NCBI RefSeq assembly: GCF_042646425.1
Contig: NZ_JBHRTR010000028.1
Span: 806,001 to 870,000, forward strand
Direction of reading: 5' to 3'
Source: Marinibaculum pumilum
Lineage (GTDB): Bacteria; Pseudomonadota; Alphaproteobacteria; Ferrovibrionales; Ferrovibrionaceae
DNA: 64,000 nt
Under the pieces are notes generated by a model. The model was not told the origin of the DNA. It searched no databases and saw only the letters and a program-made list of their open reading frames with translations. A program made the translations under genes and the position numbers. Position 1 is the first letter of the stretch. Each line of letters starts with the position of its first letter. This document shows, piece after piece, positions 1-7,589 of this stretch.

Positions 1-370
1 CGAGGGCGCGATCGACACCGTCCTCGACTTCTTTCCGAAGCTGGCCGAGCGGCTGGGCCAGCAGGCCGGCACCCTGTCGGGCGGCGAGCGCAAGATGCTG
101 GCGATCAGCCGCGCCCTGCTGGGCAAGCCGACCCTGCTGATGCTGGACGAGCCGACGGAAGGCGTCTGGGTCGGCGTGATCGAGGAGATCGCCGACCGGC
201 TGGGCAAGCTGCGCAGCGAGATCGGCATCATCATCGTCGAGCAGCATGTCGAGCTGGCGCTGAAGATCGCCGACTATGCCTATGTCATGGACCGCGGCGA
301 GATCGCGCTGGAAGGCCCGGCCGACCAGATCCGCGACGACCCGCGGTTGCTGCGCTACCTCGCTCCCTGA
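1..370 (+). CDS. Branched-chain amino-acid type ABC transporter ATP-binding protein (LivF-like), 5' end outside window
   Basis: The reading frame is open from base 2 and ends in TGA at 368-370, so this is the C-terminal third of an ABC ATPase. Visible are the signature motif LSGGERKMLAISRALL, the Walker B segment LLMLDEPTEGV, a D-loop region and the switch histidine in IIIVEQHVELAL. The order and spacing, and the short C-terminus without extra domains, fit the LivF subfamily that energises high-affinity uptake of branched-chain amino acids or related amides at the inner membrane. The residues after DEPTEG (VWVGVIEEI) differ from the usual GLAP stretch of E. coli LivF, so the substrate may not be leucine. 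The upstream part with Walker A is not in the window. Its stop codon directly abuts that of the convergent channel gene. Confidence 0.85.
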   Translation, partial: EGAIDTVLDFFPKLAERLGQQAGTLSGGERKMLAISRALLGKPTLLMLDEPTEGVWVGVIEEIADRLGKLRSEIGIIIVEQHVELALKIADYAYVMDRGEIALEGPADQIRDDPRLLRYLAP

Positions 371-1246
371 TCAGCGGGCACCCTGATCTCCCTCGGCCCG
401 CTCCCCTTCGGCCCGATCTACCGCGACCTGGGTCTGCTGCAGGGTGCCGCGCAGGTCCGAGACCTCTTCCCGCAGCGCCCGCAGTTCGGACAGCAGTTCC
501 GCGCGCTCGGTATGGGCCTTCGCCTCGATCTCGGCGCGGGCGGCCTGCGTCTCCTCGTCATGGGCGGACTGCATCGCGTTGACGATCAGGGCGATGAACA
601 GGTTCAGGACCGCGAAGCTGGTGATCACGATGAACGGCACGAAGAACAGCCAGGCCAGCGGATGCACCTCCATCACCGGCCGGACGATGCCCATCGACCA
701 GCTTTCCAGGGTCATGATCTGGAACAGCGAGTACATGGAATTGCCGATGGAGCCGAACCATTCCGGGAAGCTGGCGCCGTACAGCTTGGTGGCGATCACC
801 GCGGCCACGTAGTAGGCGATCGCCAGCACCGCGATCACCGACCCCATGCCGGGCAGGGCCGACAGCAGCGCGCCGACCACGGCCCGCATCTGCGGCACCA
901 CGGAGATCAGCCGCAGCACCCGCAGCACCCGCAGTGCCCGCAGCACCGAGAACTCGCCCGCCGCCGGCAGCAGCGCGATGCCGACGACGATGAAGTCGAA
1001 CAGGTTCCAGCCCTGGCGGAAGAAATGCAGGCGCTGGGCATAGATCTTCAGCAGCAGTTCGACCACGAAGACCGCCAGCGCCGCCATGTCCAGCACGGTC
1101 AGCAGGGGACCGGCGGCCGCCATCGCGGCACCCGAGGTTTCCAGACCCAGGGTGATGGCGTTGACCACGATCACGACGGTGACGAACAGGTTGAAGACGC
1201 GGCTCTCGGTCAGCCGCTGGACGCGGCCGCGAAGGTCGGCGGTCAT
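371..1246 (-). CDS. Voltage-gated sodium channel, BacNav/NaChBac type (ion transporter)
   Basis: A single-domain six-TM channel subunit of 291 residues, expected to form a homotetramer in the inner membrane. The S4 voltage sensor is visible as repeated arginines in LRALRVLRVLRLIS. The pore contains the selectivity filter TLESWSMG, which matches the remembered filter of NavAb, followed by an S6 helix ending in NLFIALIVNAM. The C-terminal 60 residues are charged and heptad-like (ELLSELRALREEVSDLRG), as in the coiled-coil tetramerisation tail of BacNav channels. The start was set at the ATG at 1246 (MTADLRG). An upstream in-frame extension to 1291 is possible but has no family similarity. Physiological roles suggested for such channels include motility and pH or salt responses; nothing nearby identifies the role here. 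Confidence 0.93.
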   Translation of the reverse strand: MTADLRGRVQRLTESRVFNLFVTVVIVVNAITLGLETSGAAMAAAGPLLTVLDMAALAVFVVELLLKIYAQRLHFFRQGWNLFDFIVVGIALLPAAGEFSVLRALRVLRVLRLISVVPQMRAVVGALLSALPGMGSVIAVLAIAYYVAAVIATKLYGASFPEWFGSIGNSMYSLFQIMTLESWSMGIVRPVMEVHPLAWLFFVPFIVITSFAVLNLFIALIVNAMQSAHDEETQAARAEIEAKAHTERAELLSELRALREEVSDLRGTLQQTQVAVDRAEGERAEGDQGAR

Positions 1247-1369
1247 GGAACTCCGGATCCTGCAAGATGGTGTCGACGCGCCGTGGCGCATCTCCGGCCC
1301 GGTGGCCGCGCCGGCGGTCGCACTATAGCGCGCGACGCTCCGGACCGTCAGGGGGTGGCTTCGCGGCCG

Positions 1370-2143
1370 CTATCCGATCAGGCGCAGGACCAGGCTGGGG
1401 CGCAGCCGGTCCCAGACATCGGCCTGGCGGAAACTCGGCCGGCCATGCACCCGGTCCCAGTAGGCGGCGACGGCCGGCCGCGCGCCGATGCGGCGCCCCT
1501 GCCGGCAGAAGCGCAGCCGCGCCAGGAAGACGGTCGCCAGGACGTCCGTCGCATTGAAATCCGCACCGCCGAACAGCGGGCCGGCCTGTGCCAGCTGCGC
1601 GTCCATCTCCGCCAGCAGGGCGTCGGCCTCGGCCGACAGGGCGGCCCAGCGCGGGCCCGGCGGTTGCGAGAAGGCGGCGACCCGCTGGTCGAACACCGCC
1701 GCCCGCCTGCGATAAGCATCGCCGAGGTCCGGGTTCTGCTCCGCCAGCTGCAGCATGTCGCCGCGGATCTCCGCCAGCTTGCGCGGAAACAGGAAGCGCA
1801 CGACCGGGTTCCAGCGCATCAGCCAGGCGAAAGTGAACTGGTCGACGGGGAAGCGGTAGAGCCGAGACAGCAGTTCGGCCTGCGCGCCGGCCGCCGGCTG
1901 CGGCCGGGCCGCATCCAGGATCAGGTGGCTGTCCGGCAGCACCCGGTCGCCGTCGACGAGGACCGGCACGGTCATCTCCGGGTTCAGCCGCACGAACCAG
2001 GGCTGCTGGTTTTCCCGCCCTCTGTGGATGTCGACCGGTCGGGAGGTGTAGGACATCCCGGCTTCCGCCAGGGCCAGCCGGGCGATCATCGAATAGTAGG
2101 ATGAATCCGTGTTGTAGAGGGTGGGCAGCTGCGTGTCAGGCAT
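1370..2143 (-). CDS. Glutathione S-transferase family protein
   Basis: A 257-residue protein with an N-terminal thioredoxin-like GST domain (LYNTDSSYYSMIARLALAE, then cis-proline NPEMTVPVL and the gamma-glutamyl contact DSHLIL) and an all-helical C-terminal domain. The segment SSYYS holds the candidate Ser/Tyr that activates glutathione. It resembles the GST subgroup in which a long linker separates the two halves. It stands between the sodium channel and the sugar nucleotidyltransferase on the same strand, with 96 bases to the latter, so co-transcription is possible but no functional link is obvious. Substrate unknown. Confidence 0.85.
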   Translation of the reverse strand: MPDTQLPTLYNTDSSYYSMIARLALAEAGMSYTSRPVDIHRGRENQQPWFVRLNPEMTVPVLVDGDRVLPDSHLILDAARPQPAAGAQAELLSRLYRFPVDQFTFAWLMRWNPVVRFLFPRKLAEIRGDMLQLAEQNPDLGDAYRRRAAVFDQRVAAFSQPPGPRWAALSAEADALLAEMDAQLAQAGPLFGGADFNATDVLATVFLARLRFCRQGRRIGARPAVAAYWDRVHGRPSFRQADVWDRLRPSLVLRLIG

Positions 2144-2239
2144 GGGAGGCCGCGACCGGTGCAGGTTGATCCTGCCGCAGAGTAGGGGATTGCCTGCATC
2201 CGTGGAACTGGAAAGCCGATCCGCACAGGCCGCGTCGCG

Positions 2240-3019
2240 CTACGGCGCCGGCGTTACAGTAGCGGAGCCGCGCCAGAGCGCTCCATCGCGAAAGCCTTCG
2301 GCAAGCGGCGCGAGCACCTCGAAGGCTTCGCTGAGGGAGGACGCCGTTCCGATGTCGAGAAACCGGCAGCGTTGCGGCCATGCCCAGATCGTTCCTGGCG
2401 GAAGCCGCATCATGACGTCACGTTCGAAGGAGCCCTCTGCCATGCCGCGGAGGCGTGCCATGACCGGTTCGGACAGCAGGTAGATCCCGCCATTGATCCA
2501 GCCTCCGCCGGCCGGACGTGCATGCGGCTTCTCCAGGAACCGGGCCACCCGGTTCTGCGCGTCGAGCGACAGGAGCCCGAAGCGCGCCGCGTCGGGGACC
2601 TTTACGGCGACCAGGCCGAGTTCTGCCTGGTGCGGGAAGGCGGCGCAGAAGTCCGGCAGGTGGATGTCGACCAGGGTGTCGCCATTGATGACCAGGCCTG
2701 GCCCGGACGGGCGGTCGTGCAGCGCCAGGGCGATTGCTCCCGCTGTGCCTCGCGGCGCGGTTTCGACGGTCCAGTCGATGGCGAATGGCAGGCAGCCGGT
2801 ACGCTGCTGCAGTGCGGGGATGATCCGATCGGCACCATAACCAAGAGCGAAGGTCACCCGCGTCGCGCCCTGGCGCCGCAGCCACGACAGAAGGTAGTCC
2901 AGGAACGGACGACCATGTATCGGGACAAGCAGCTTCGGCAGGCCCGGCTCTACGACATCGCGCAGTCTTGTGCCGAGCCCGCCTGCCAGAACCACGATGT
3001 CCGGGACCGGCGGGCTCAC
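2240..3019 (-). CDS. HddC-like sugar-1-phosphate nucleotidyltransferase
   Basis: The protein starts with the nucleotidyltransferase signature: LAGGLGTRL, then LPKLLVPIHGRPFLDYLL. The substrate aspartate lies in VINGDTLVD and a later conserved sugar-binding stretch is FLEKP. This is the GT-A fold family that couples a sugar-1-phosphate to an NTP; the closest well-known pattern is HddC, which makes GDP-D-glycero-alpha-D-manno-heptose. No ATG lies near the domain start, so a GTG at 3017-3019 (VSPPVPDIVVLAGG) was chosen, giving 259 residues. The frame is open to an ATG at 3118, but that adds an uninformative low-complexity leader. An HddA-like kinase about 9 kb away supports a shared activated-sugar pathway. 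The nucleotide and sugar specificity are inferred, not shown. Confidence 0.85.
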   Translation of the reverse strand: MSPPVPDIVVLAGGLGTRLRDVVEPGLPKLLVPIHGRPFLDYLLSWLRRQGATRVTFALGYGADRIIPALQQRTGCLPFAIDWTVETAPRGTAGAIALALHDRPSGPGLVINGDTLVDIHLPDFCAAFPHQAELGLVAVKVPDAARFGLLSLDAQNRVARFLEKPHARPAGGGWINGGIYLLSEPVMARLRGMAEGSFERDVMMRLPPGTIWAWPQRCRFLDIGTASSLSEAFEVLAPLAEGFRDGALWRGSATVTPAP

Positions 3020-3259
3020 GGGGACCGTCCGAAGCGCAGGCCCTTTTCCGCCCGGCCCGGCGGGCGGGAGCTGCTGGGTTGGAGAGTGGCAGACTGCCGT
3101 TCTGGCATGGCGTGGCAAGACCCTGGTGCGGTTGCTGGCGGCGGGATCCTGTCCGCGACCGCGCCCCTCCGCTTCCAGACAACTTTCGGAGGAAACGGCG
3201 CTCCTGTAGGTTCGGCCCGGCCAGGGAGACAGGATTGTTCAGACGGTGAAGGGGAACAG

Positions 3260-4450
3260 ATGTATCTCATTCCGCTCGAGGAAATCAGGGCGCTCGTTGC
3301 GGGAAAGCGTGTGGCAATTCTTCTCCAGGGTCCGTCCGTCCGGGACGCGCGGCTGGACGAACTGCTGCGTCTGGACGGGGAGTGGATCATCGCCAGCCTG
3401 AACAAGGCTCGGGCGGTGGAGGACCTGCTGCCGCCGGGCCGGGGTTTCGACATCGTATACTGCACGGCGAAGCAGCGGATCGAAGAGGATCTCGACTGGT
3501 ACTCAGCATATCAGGGCTTCCTGGCACTGTCTTTCGAAGGCTGGAAGCTTCTCGGCAAGGGCATGATCTACCAGGAGGAAGCTCCCTTCCTTTTCAATTC
3601 GATCACCGGCCTGCTTTACCTGCTGGCGCGTGGCGGCGCGGCTGACATCTTTATTTTTGGTGCCGACGGCCATGGCGACGGCTATCACAACGAGCAATTG
3701 TTCGACGGTCCTGCTTCCTGGATCAGCCGTGACACCGCGGTGATGAACAAGTTCTTCTGGCCAGTGGCGGAAACCTACGGCATATCGCTTCCCCGGGTCA
3801 CCAATGTCACGCCCGGCTCGGCGATCTCCTGTTTCCCGATTCTGGACCAGGAGGCTGTCGTCGCGCGCGAACGACACGACCGGCTCAACCGCGCGGCCGC
3901 ACTGGAAGGGCGGTCGACGGGCCTGGTCTGGGCTCCGACTGTCCTGTCCAAGCTCGGCATCCGTGCACGTTCTTCGCTATGGGACCTGGGTTGCGGCAAT
4001 GGCGAGGCTCGGGACTGGTTCCGAGCCCGCCGCGTGGATGCTGCAGGCATCGACTTCTCGGGGCGGCCCGACGTCGAGGCCTGTCTATGGCTGCTGCCCG
4101 CTCTGTATCGCCGCGACTTCATCTATTGCGTGAACGTCCTGGAACATATACCGGAAGCACATATCGACACTGTTCTGCGCAGCGCTGCGGCGCTGATGGG
4201 CGCAACCGGGTTCTTCTACATCCGCACGGCCGCGCGCGAGGATGCGCCGCCTGCGGAGACATTGCGCCCCGCGGCCTGGTGGGTCGCCCGGATCGAGGCG
4301 CATTTCGCGATAATGCATCTGCTGCAGGACGACGGATTCGAGGCGTTCTTCCAAGGCGACTGGTATGTGATGCAGATGGACAGGCATGTCGGCACGGCCA
4401 GGGCGCCACGCGACCCCGACTGCATTGGGATCTTCGTCACCGGCAAGTGA
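3260..4450 (+). CDS. DUF115-like N-terminal domain fused to class I SAM methyltransferase
   Basis: 396 residues in two parts. Residues 1 to about 190 contain ILLQGPSVRD near the N-terminus and IFIFGADGHGDG later, the pattern of the DUF115/sialyltransferase-like Rossmann domains found in polysaccharide and flagellin-glycan loci. From about 230 a class I methyltransferase follows, with motif I as LWDLGCGNGEARDWF, an acidic strand end in AAGIDFSG and the post-motif YCVNVLEHIPE. The ATG at 3260 is preceded by a purine-rich GAAGGGGA. The open frame extends upstream to 2372, but that part is antisense to the nucleotidyltransferase gene and is not coding. The gene diverges from the nucleotidyltransferase. 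It may methylate or transfer a sugar; the fusion itself was not recognised as a named family. Confidence 0.8.
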   Translation: MYLIPLEEIRALVAGKRVAILLQGPSVRDARLDELLRLDGEWIIASLNKARAVEDLLPPGRGFDIVYCTAKQRIEEDLDWYSAYQGFLALSFEGWKLLGKGMIYQEEAPFLFNSITGLLYLLARGGAADIFIFGADGHGDGYHNEQLFDGPASWISRDTAVMNKFFWPVAETYGISLPRVTNVTPGSAISCFPILDQEAVVARERHDRLNRAAALEGRSTGLVWAPTVLSKLGIRARSSLWDLGCGNGEARDWFRARRVDAAGIDFSGRPDVEACLWLLPALYRRDFIYCVNVLEHIPEAHIDTVLRSAAALMGATGFFYIRTAAREDAPPAETLRPAAWWVARIEAHFAIMHLLQDDGFEAFFQGDWYVMQMDRHVGTARAPRDPDCIGIFVTGK

Positions 4451-4465
4451 CCGGCTGCACCGCGA

Positions 4466-5482
4466 TCACGCGTCCCAGTCGATGAGCATCCGGGTGAGGT
4501 AGCGCAGCGTTTCATCATCGCCGATCCGTGAACGGAGCCAGCTTGCAGGGACGCGCTCCGGCGTCACTCTGGCACTGTAGGCATTCGGCCCATAGCCGTA
4601 GCGCGCCCAGAACAGCAGGCGGGGCCCCTTCGGCGGCACGCCGCGATGCAAGCCGAAATTGTCCTCCGCGAAGGTCGTGCCTGCCGAGCCGGCAATGCGG
4701 AGGATCCGGTCGCCAAAGATGGCATGAATCAGCGGGTCGATATAGGGGTTCGGCGCGAACAGGATCCGGGGGTCACGGTACTGCTGCTTCAGTTCCGCCT
4801 CCTCGCCGCTGCGGGCATGCTCCCCATGCCAATTCGCGAAACGCTCCAGATTGATGTCGCGGCGGTGGCTGCCCTGCACGAACTCGTGGGAGCCGGCCGC
4901 GTCGCTGACATCGTTCAGCAGAATGAAGAGGGTGACGAAGCGGAGATCGTCGAAGTCGCGATGGAAGTGCTGCACCCCGCGGACGAGATCGTGGCCGGGA
5001 AAAGACCAGTACATGTTGCAGCCGTACATGGTCGGCATGCAGCCCAGATAGGCGGCAGCCAGGTCGCGGATCGCCGGCGACAGGGCGGCCTCCAGAAGGT
5101 GAGGCACCTGCAGGATGTGATCGACGCGGTAGCTGGCGACAGGAACCGTGTTGCGGACCTGTTCGAACAGCAAGGGCGTGCGGCTGCTGCCGCTATAGGA
5201 CTGGTTGTCGTAGACGGGCAGTTGCGAGATGTGTCGCAGAACCTCGATGCATTGCTGCCGGGTCAGGAACGGCTCGAAGAAATGCACGCCAGTCTCGGCC
5301 ATGTCCGCTACGGCCTGACGGCTCTCCGCCGGGGCTTGCGAAGCCGGCACCGGATGGCGTGCGGCAACGAAGTCGCGCACCCTGACCGCCGCCGCCTCGC
5401 GTACCTGCTTGTCGGAGAAGTGCTCGATCATCTGGCCATAGGCAAAGCGCAGTAGAGCATCGTCAGTATGGTTTTCGCGCAT
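4466..5482 (-). CDS. Phytanoyl-CoA dioxygenase (PhyH) family Fe(II)/2-oxoglutarate oxygenase
   Basis: 338 residues from the ATG at 5482 (MRENHTDD). The non-haem iron triad is visible: HFHRDFDD gives the HxD pair and GLHRGVPPKGPRLLFWARY gives the distal His followed by the 2-oxoglutarate-binding Arg. Between them, GSHEFVQGSHR is typical of the PhyH cupin core. Such enzymes hydroxylate small molecules, lipids or sugars using O2 and 2-oxoglutarate. The position inside a sugar-nucleotide and glycosyltransferase island, convergent with the methyltransferase fusion gene, suggests it modifies a glycan or its carrier, but the substrate cannot be read from the sequence. Confidence 0.87.
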   Translation of the reverse strand: MRENHTDDALLRFAYGQMIEHFSDKQVREAAAVRVRDFVAARHPVPASQAPAESRQAVADMAETGVHFFEPFLTRQQCIEVLRHISQLPVYDNQSYSGSSRTPLLFEQVRNTVPVASYRVDHILQVPHLLEAALSPAIRDLAAAYLGCMPTMYGCNMYWSFPGHDLVRGVQHFHRDFDDLRFVTLFILLNDVSDAAGSHEFVQGSHRRDINLERFANWHGEHARSGEEAELKQQYRDPRILFAPNPYIDPLIHAIFGDRILRIAGSAGTTFAEDNFGLHRGVPPKGPRLLFWARYGYGPNAYSARVTPERVPASWLRSRIGDDETLRYLTRMLIDWDA

Positions 5483-5654
5483 CGACCTGCCTGTCGCTTC
5501 AGTTCGGCCGGCCCGGTGCCTGAAAGCAGGCCGGCATATGCCCGTCAAATCTACTGCCTGCGGATGGTTCAGTCATTGCCGGGATCATGCCTGCGGCGCG
5601 ATGCCCGTGCCGGCCTTGCCAGCGCGGTTCGCGATCGCCGCCGGGCCATTCCCG

Positions 5655-6614
5655 TCAGGCGGGCGGCGCCTGCGCCAGCAGGTCCTGCAGGGTCAGGCGG
5701 AGCCCGTCGACCAGGGCGGTGGTGGGACGCCAGCCCAGGCCGAAGCTGGTCCGGCTATCCAGGACCTTCCGCGGCATGCCGTCCGGCTTGCTCCCGTCGA
5801 AGCGCAGGGCGCCGCGAAAGCCGGTGACCTCGGCGATGGTCCCGGCCAGCGTGGCGATGTCAGTGCCGCTGCCCGAGCCGATGTTGAGGTGGCCAGGGCC
5901 GGCGAAGCGCTCGTAGGCCAGCAGGATCGCTTCGGCGGCATCGTCGACATAGAGGAAATCCCTGACCGCCTTGCCTGTCCCCCAGATCTCCACCTCCGCG
6001 GCGCCGGCCTGCCGTGCCGCCAGCATGCGCCCCATCAGGGCAGGGATCACATGGGCCCGGTCCGGATCGGCGTGGGCGCGGTCGCCCCGCCCGTAAAGGT
6101 TGGCCGGGACGAGGCTGACATAGCGGCGTCCGAACTCCTGCCGCAGGAAGGCACAGAGCCGCATGCCCGCAATCTTCGCGAGGGCGTAGCCTTCGTTCGT
6201 CGGCTCCAGCGGACCGGTCAGCAGGCTTTCCTCGGCGATCGGCTGTGCCGCGTCGCGCGGATAGACGCAGGAGGCGCCGAGATAGGCCAGCCGCGCGACA
6301 TCGGCCTGATGCGCACCCCAGATCACGCTGTGCGCGATCATGAGGTTCTCCTGCATCATGCTGGCCGGATGGGCCGCATTGCCGGCGATGCCGGCAACCC
6401 GTCCGGCAGCAACGATGATGCCGTCAGGGCGCTCCCGTCGCAGCCAGGCCGCCACCTCCACCGCCTGTGTGAGGTCGAGATCGGCCCGGTCGACGGTCAG
6501 CGGCCAGGCACCTGCCGCCCGCAGGGCTCGACAGACCGCGGATCCCACCATGCCGCGATGCCCTGCCACCCAGATCCGCTGTCCGGCGACGGGGAATGCG
6601 GACGCCTCTGCCAT
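5655..6614 (-). CDS. GDP-L-fucose synthase-like NAD(P)-dependent epimerase/reductase (Fcl/ColC-like)
   Basis: 319 residues. It has the cofactor motif GHRGMVGSAV and the GMER family stretch LLTGPLEPTNEGYALAKIAG, with catalytic Tyr143 and Lys147, plus a conserved histidine in HVIPALM. Family members epimerise and reduce GDP-4-keto-6-deoxymannose (C3/C5 epimerisation then C4 reduction; ColC does the C5 version for GDP-colitose). Where E. coli Fcl reads GSSCIYP, this protein reads GASCVYP, so the position of the catalytic Ser107 is Ala114 while the next Ser and the Cys are kept. It starts three bases after the stop of the preceding SDR gene and follows a ColD-like dehydratase, forming a tight three-gene unit. 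No GDP-mannose 4,6-dehydratase is in the window. Confidence 0.88.
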   Translation of the reverse strand: MAEASAFPVAGQRIWVAGHRGMVGSAVCRALRAAGAWPLTVDRADLDLTQAVEVAAWLRRERPDGIIVAAGRVAGIAGNAAHPASMMQENLMIAHSVIWGAHQADVARLAYLGASCVYPRDAAQPIAEESLLTGPLEPTNEGYALAKIAGMRLCAFLRQEFGRRYVSLVPANLYGRGDRAHADPDRAHVIPALMGRMLAARQAGAAEVEIWGTGKAVRDFLYVDDAAEAILLAYERFAGPGHLNIGSGSGTDIATLAGTIAEVTGFRGALRFDGSKPDGMPRKVLDSRTSFGLGWRPTTALVDGLRLTLQDLLAQAPPA

Positions 6615-6617
6615 CGC

Positions 6618-7562
6618 TCAGACGTTCCTGTAGCGGTGTACGTTCAGGGTGCGGTAGCCCTTGATCAGTTCGACTATGCCGTCGTCCAGGCTGTGCGCCG
6701 GCCGGAATCCCGTTGCCTCGATCCGGGCATTGGAAACGATATAGTCGCGCTGGTCAGGGTCCTTTCCGACCGGTGCTTCCAAGAAGGTGAAGCCGGGGAC
6801 GTGGCGGGCGATGGTCTCGCACAGTTCCCATTTCGACAGGTTGGCGTCCGACAGCCCGACGTTGAACGCGCGGCCGCGCATCTCGTCAAAATGATCCAGT
6901 CCGTGCTGGAAGGCGCGGGCGACATCGCGCACATGAATATAGTTGCGCTTGAAATGGGCCTCAAAAAGCACCAGGGCCCGGTCACTGACAGCCCGGTAGA
7001 CAAAGTCGTTGACCAACAGGTCCATGCGCATCCGGGGCGACATGCCGAACACGGTCGCCAGGCGGAAGCTCACCGTGTTCTCACGCGCCAGGGCGATCTC
7101 CTCCGCCTCGACCTTGGTGCGGCCATAGAGCGAGACCGGGCGGAGCGGTGACTCTTCGGTGCAGAACTTGCCTGGCTCGCCGACCCCGTAGCCGCTGTTG
7201 CTGATCGGGATCAGAAGGCGCTGCGCCGGCGACATCAGGTCGACCATGGTCGCGATGGCATCCCGGTTTATTGTGACCGCGCCGATCTGGTCGCGATCGC
7301 AGAGCGGCGCGCCGACCAGCGCAGCCAGCGGAATGACCGCATCGGCCTGTACCAGCAGCGGGCGCAGCACGTCCGTCTGGCGGGCATCGCCTCGCACCGC
7401 TTCGAAACCCGGATCGGCGCAGGCCGCGGCTAGACTGTTCTCGCCGAACTGGAAGCTGTCCAGCACCGTCACCTTGTGGCCCTGTGCCAGCAGGGCAGGC
7501 ACCATGGTGGAGCCCAGATAGCCGGCGCCGCCGGTGATGAGAATGTGCATGCCGGAACTCAT
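6618..7562 (-). CDS. NAD-dependent sugar-nucleotide epimerase/dehydratase (extended SDR)
   Basis: 314 residues of an extended short-chain dehydrogenase. The nucleotide-binding motif is TGGAGYLGS, the catalytic YxxxK is Tyr146/Lys150 in LYGRTK, and the preceding serines are in ISNSGYG. Two ATG codons (7562 and 7550) could start it; the second gives MHILITGGAG, the more usual family start. It lies 27 bases after the DegT-type gene and just before the Fcl-like gene, so it probably acts on the same activated sugar, either by epimerisation, C4 oxidation or 4,6-dehydration. In Campylobacter heptose loci an SDR of this kind sits beside fcl and hddC/hddA homologues; that comparison is from memory. 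Confidence 0.87.
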   Translation of the reverse strand: MSSGMHILITGGAGYLGSTMVPALLAQGHKVTVLDSFQFGENSLAAACADPGFEAVRGDARQTDVLRPLLVQADAVIPLAALVGAPLCDRDQIGAVTINRDAIATMVDLMSPAQRLLIPISNSGYGVGEPGKFCTEESPLRPVSLYGRTKVEAEEIALARENTVSFRLATVFGMSPRMRMDLLVNDFVYRAVSDRALVLFEAHFKRNYIHVRDVARAFQHGLDHFDEMRGRAFNVGLSDANLSKWELCETIARHVPGFTFLEAPVGKDPDQRDYIVSNARIEATGFRPAHSLDDGIVELIKGYRTLNVHRYRNV

Positions 7563-7589
7563 GGCTGGTCGTTCACTGCCCCCTGTGGC

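Noticed and set aside
512..2104. Open frame of 530 residues on the plus strand
   Set aside because: It is antisense to the sodium channel and GST genes, is dominated by His, Gln, Arg and Gly, and matches no family. In GC-rich DNA the strand opposite a real gene often stays open.
2372..3259. N-terminal extension of the methyltransferase fusion protein
   Set aside because: The open frame overlaps the nucleotidyltransferase gene on the other strand and the extra residues resemble nothing; the ATG at 3260 has a purine-rich site before it.
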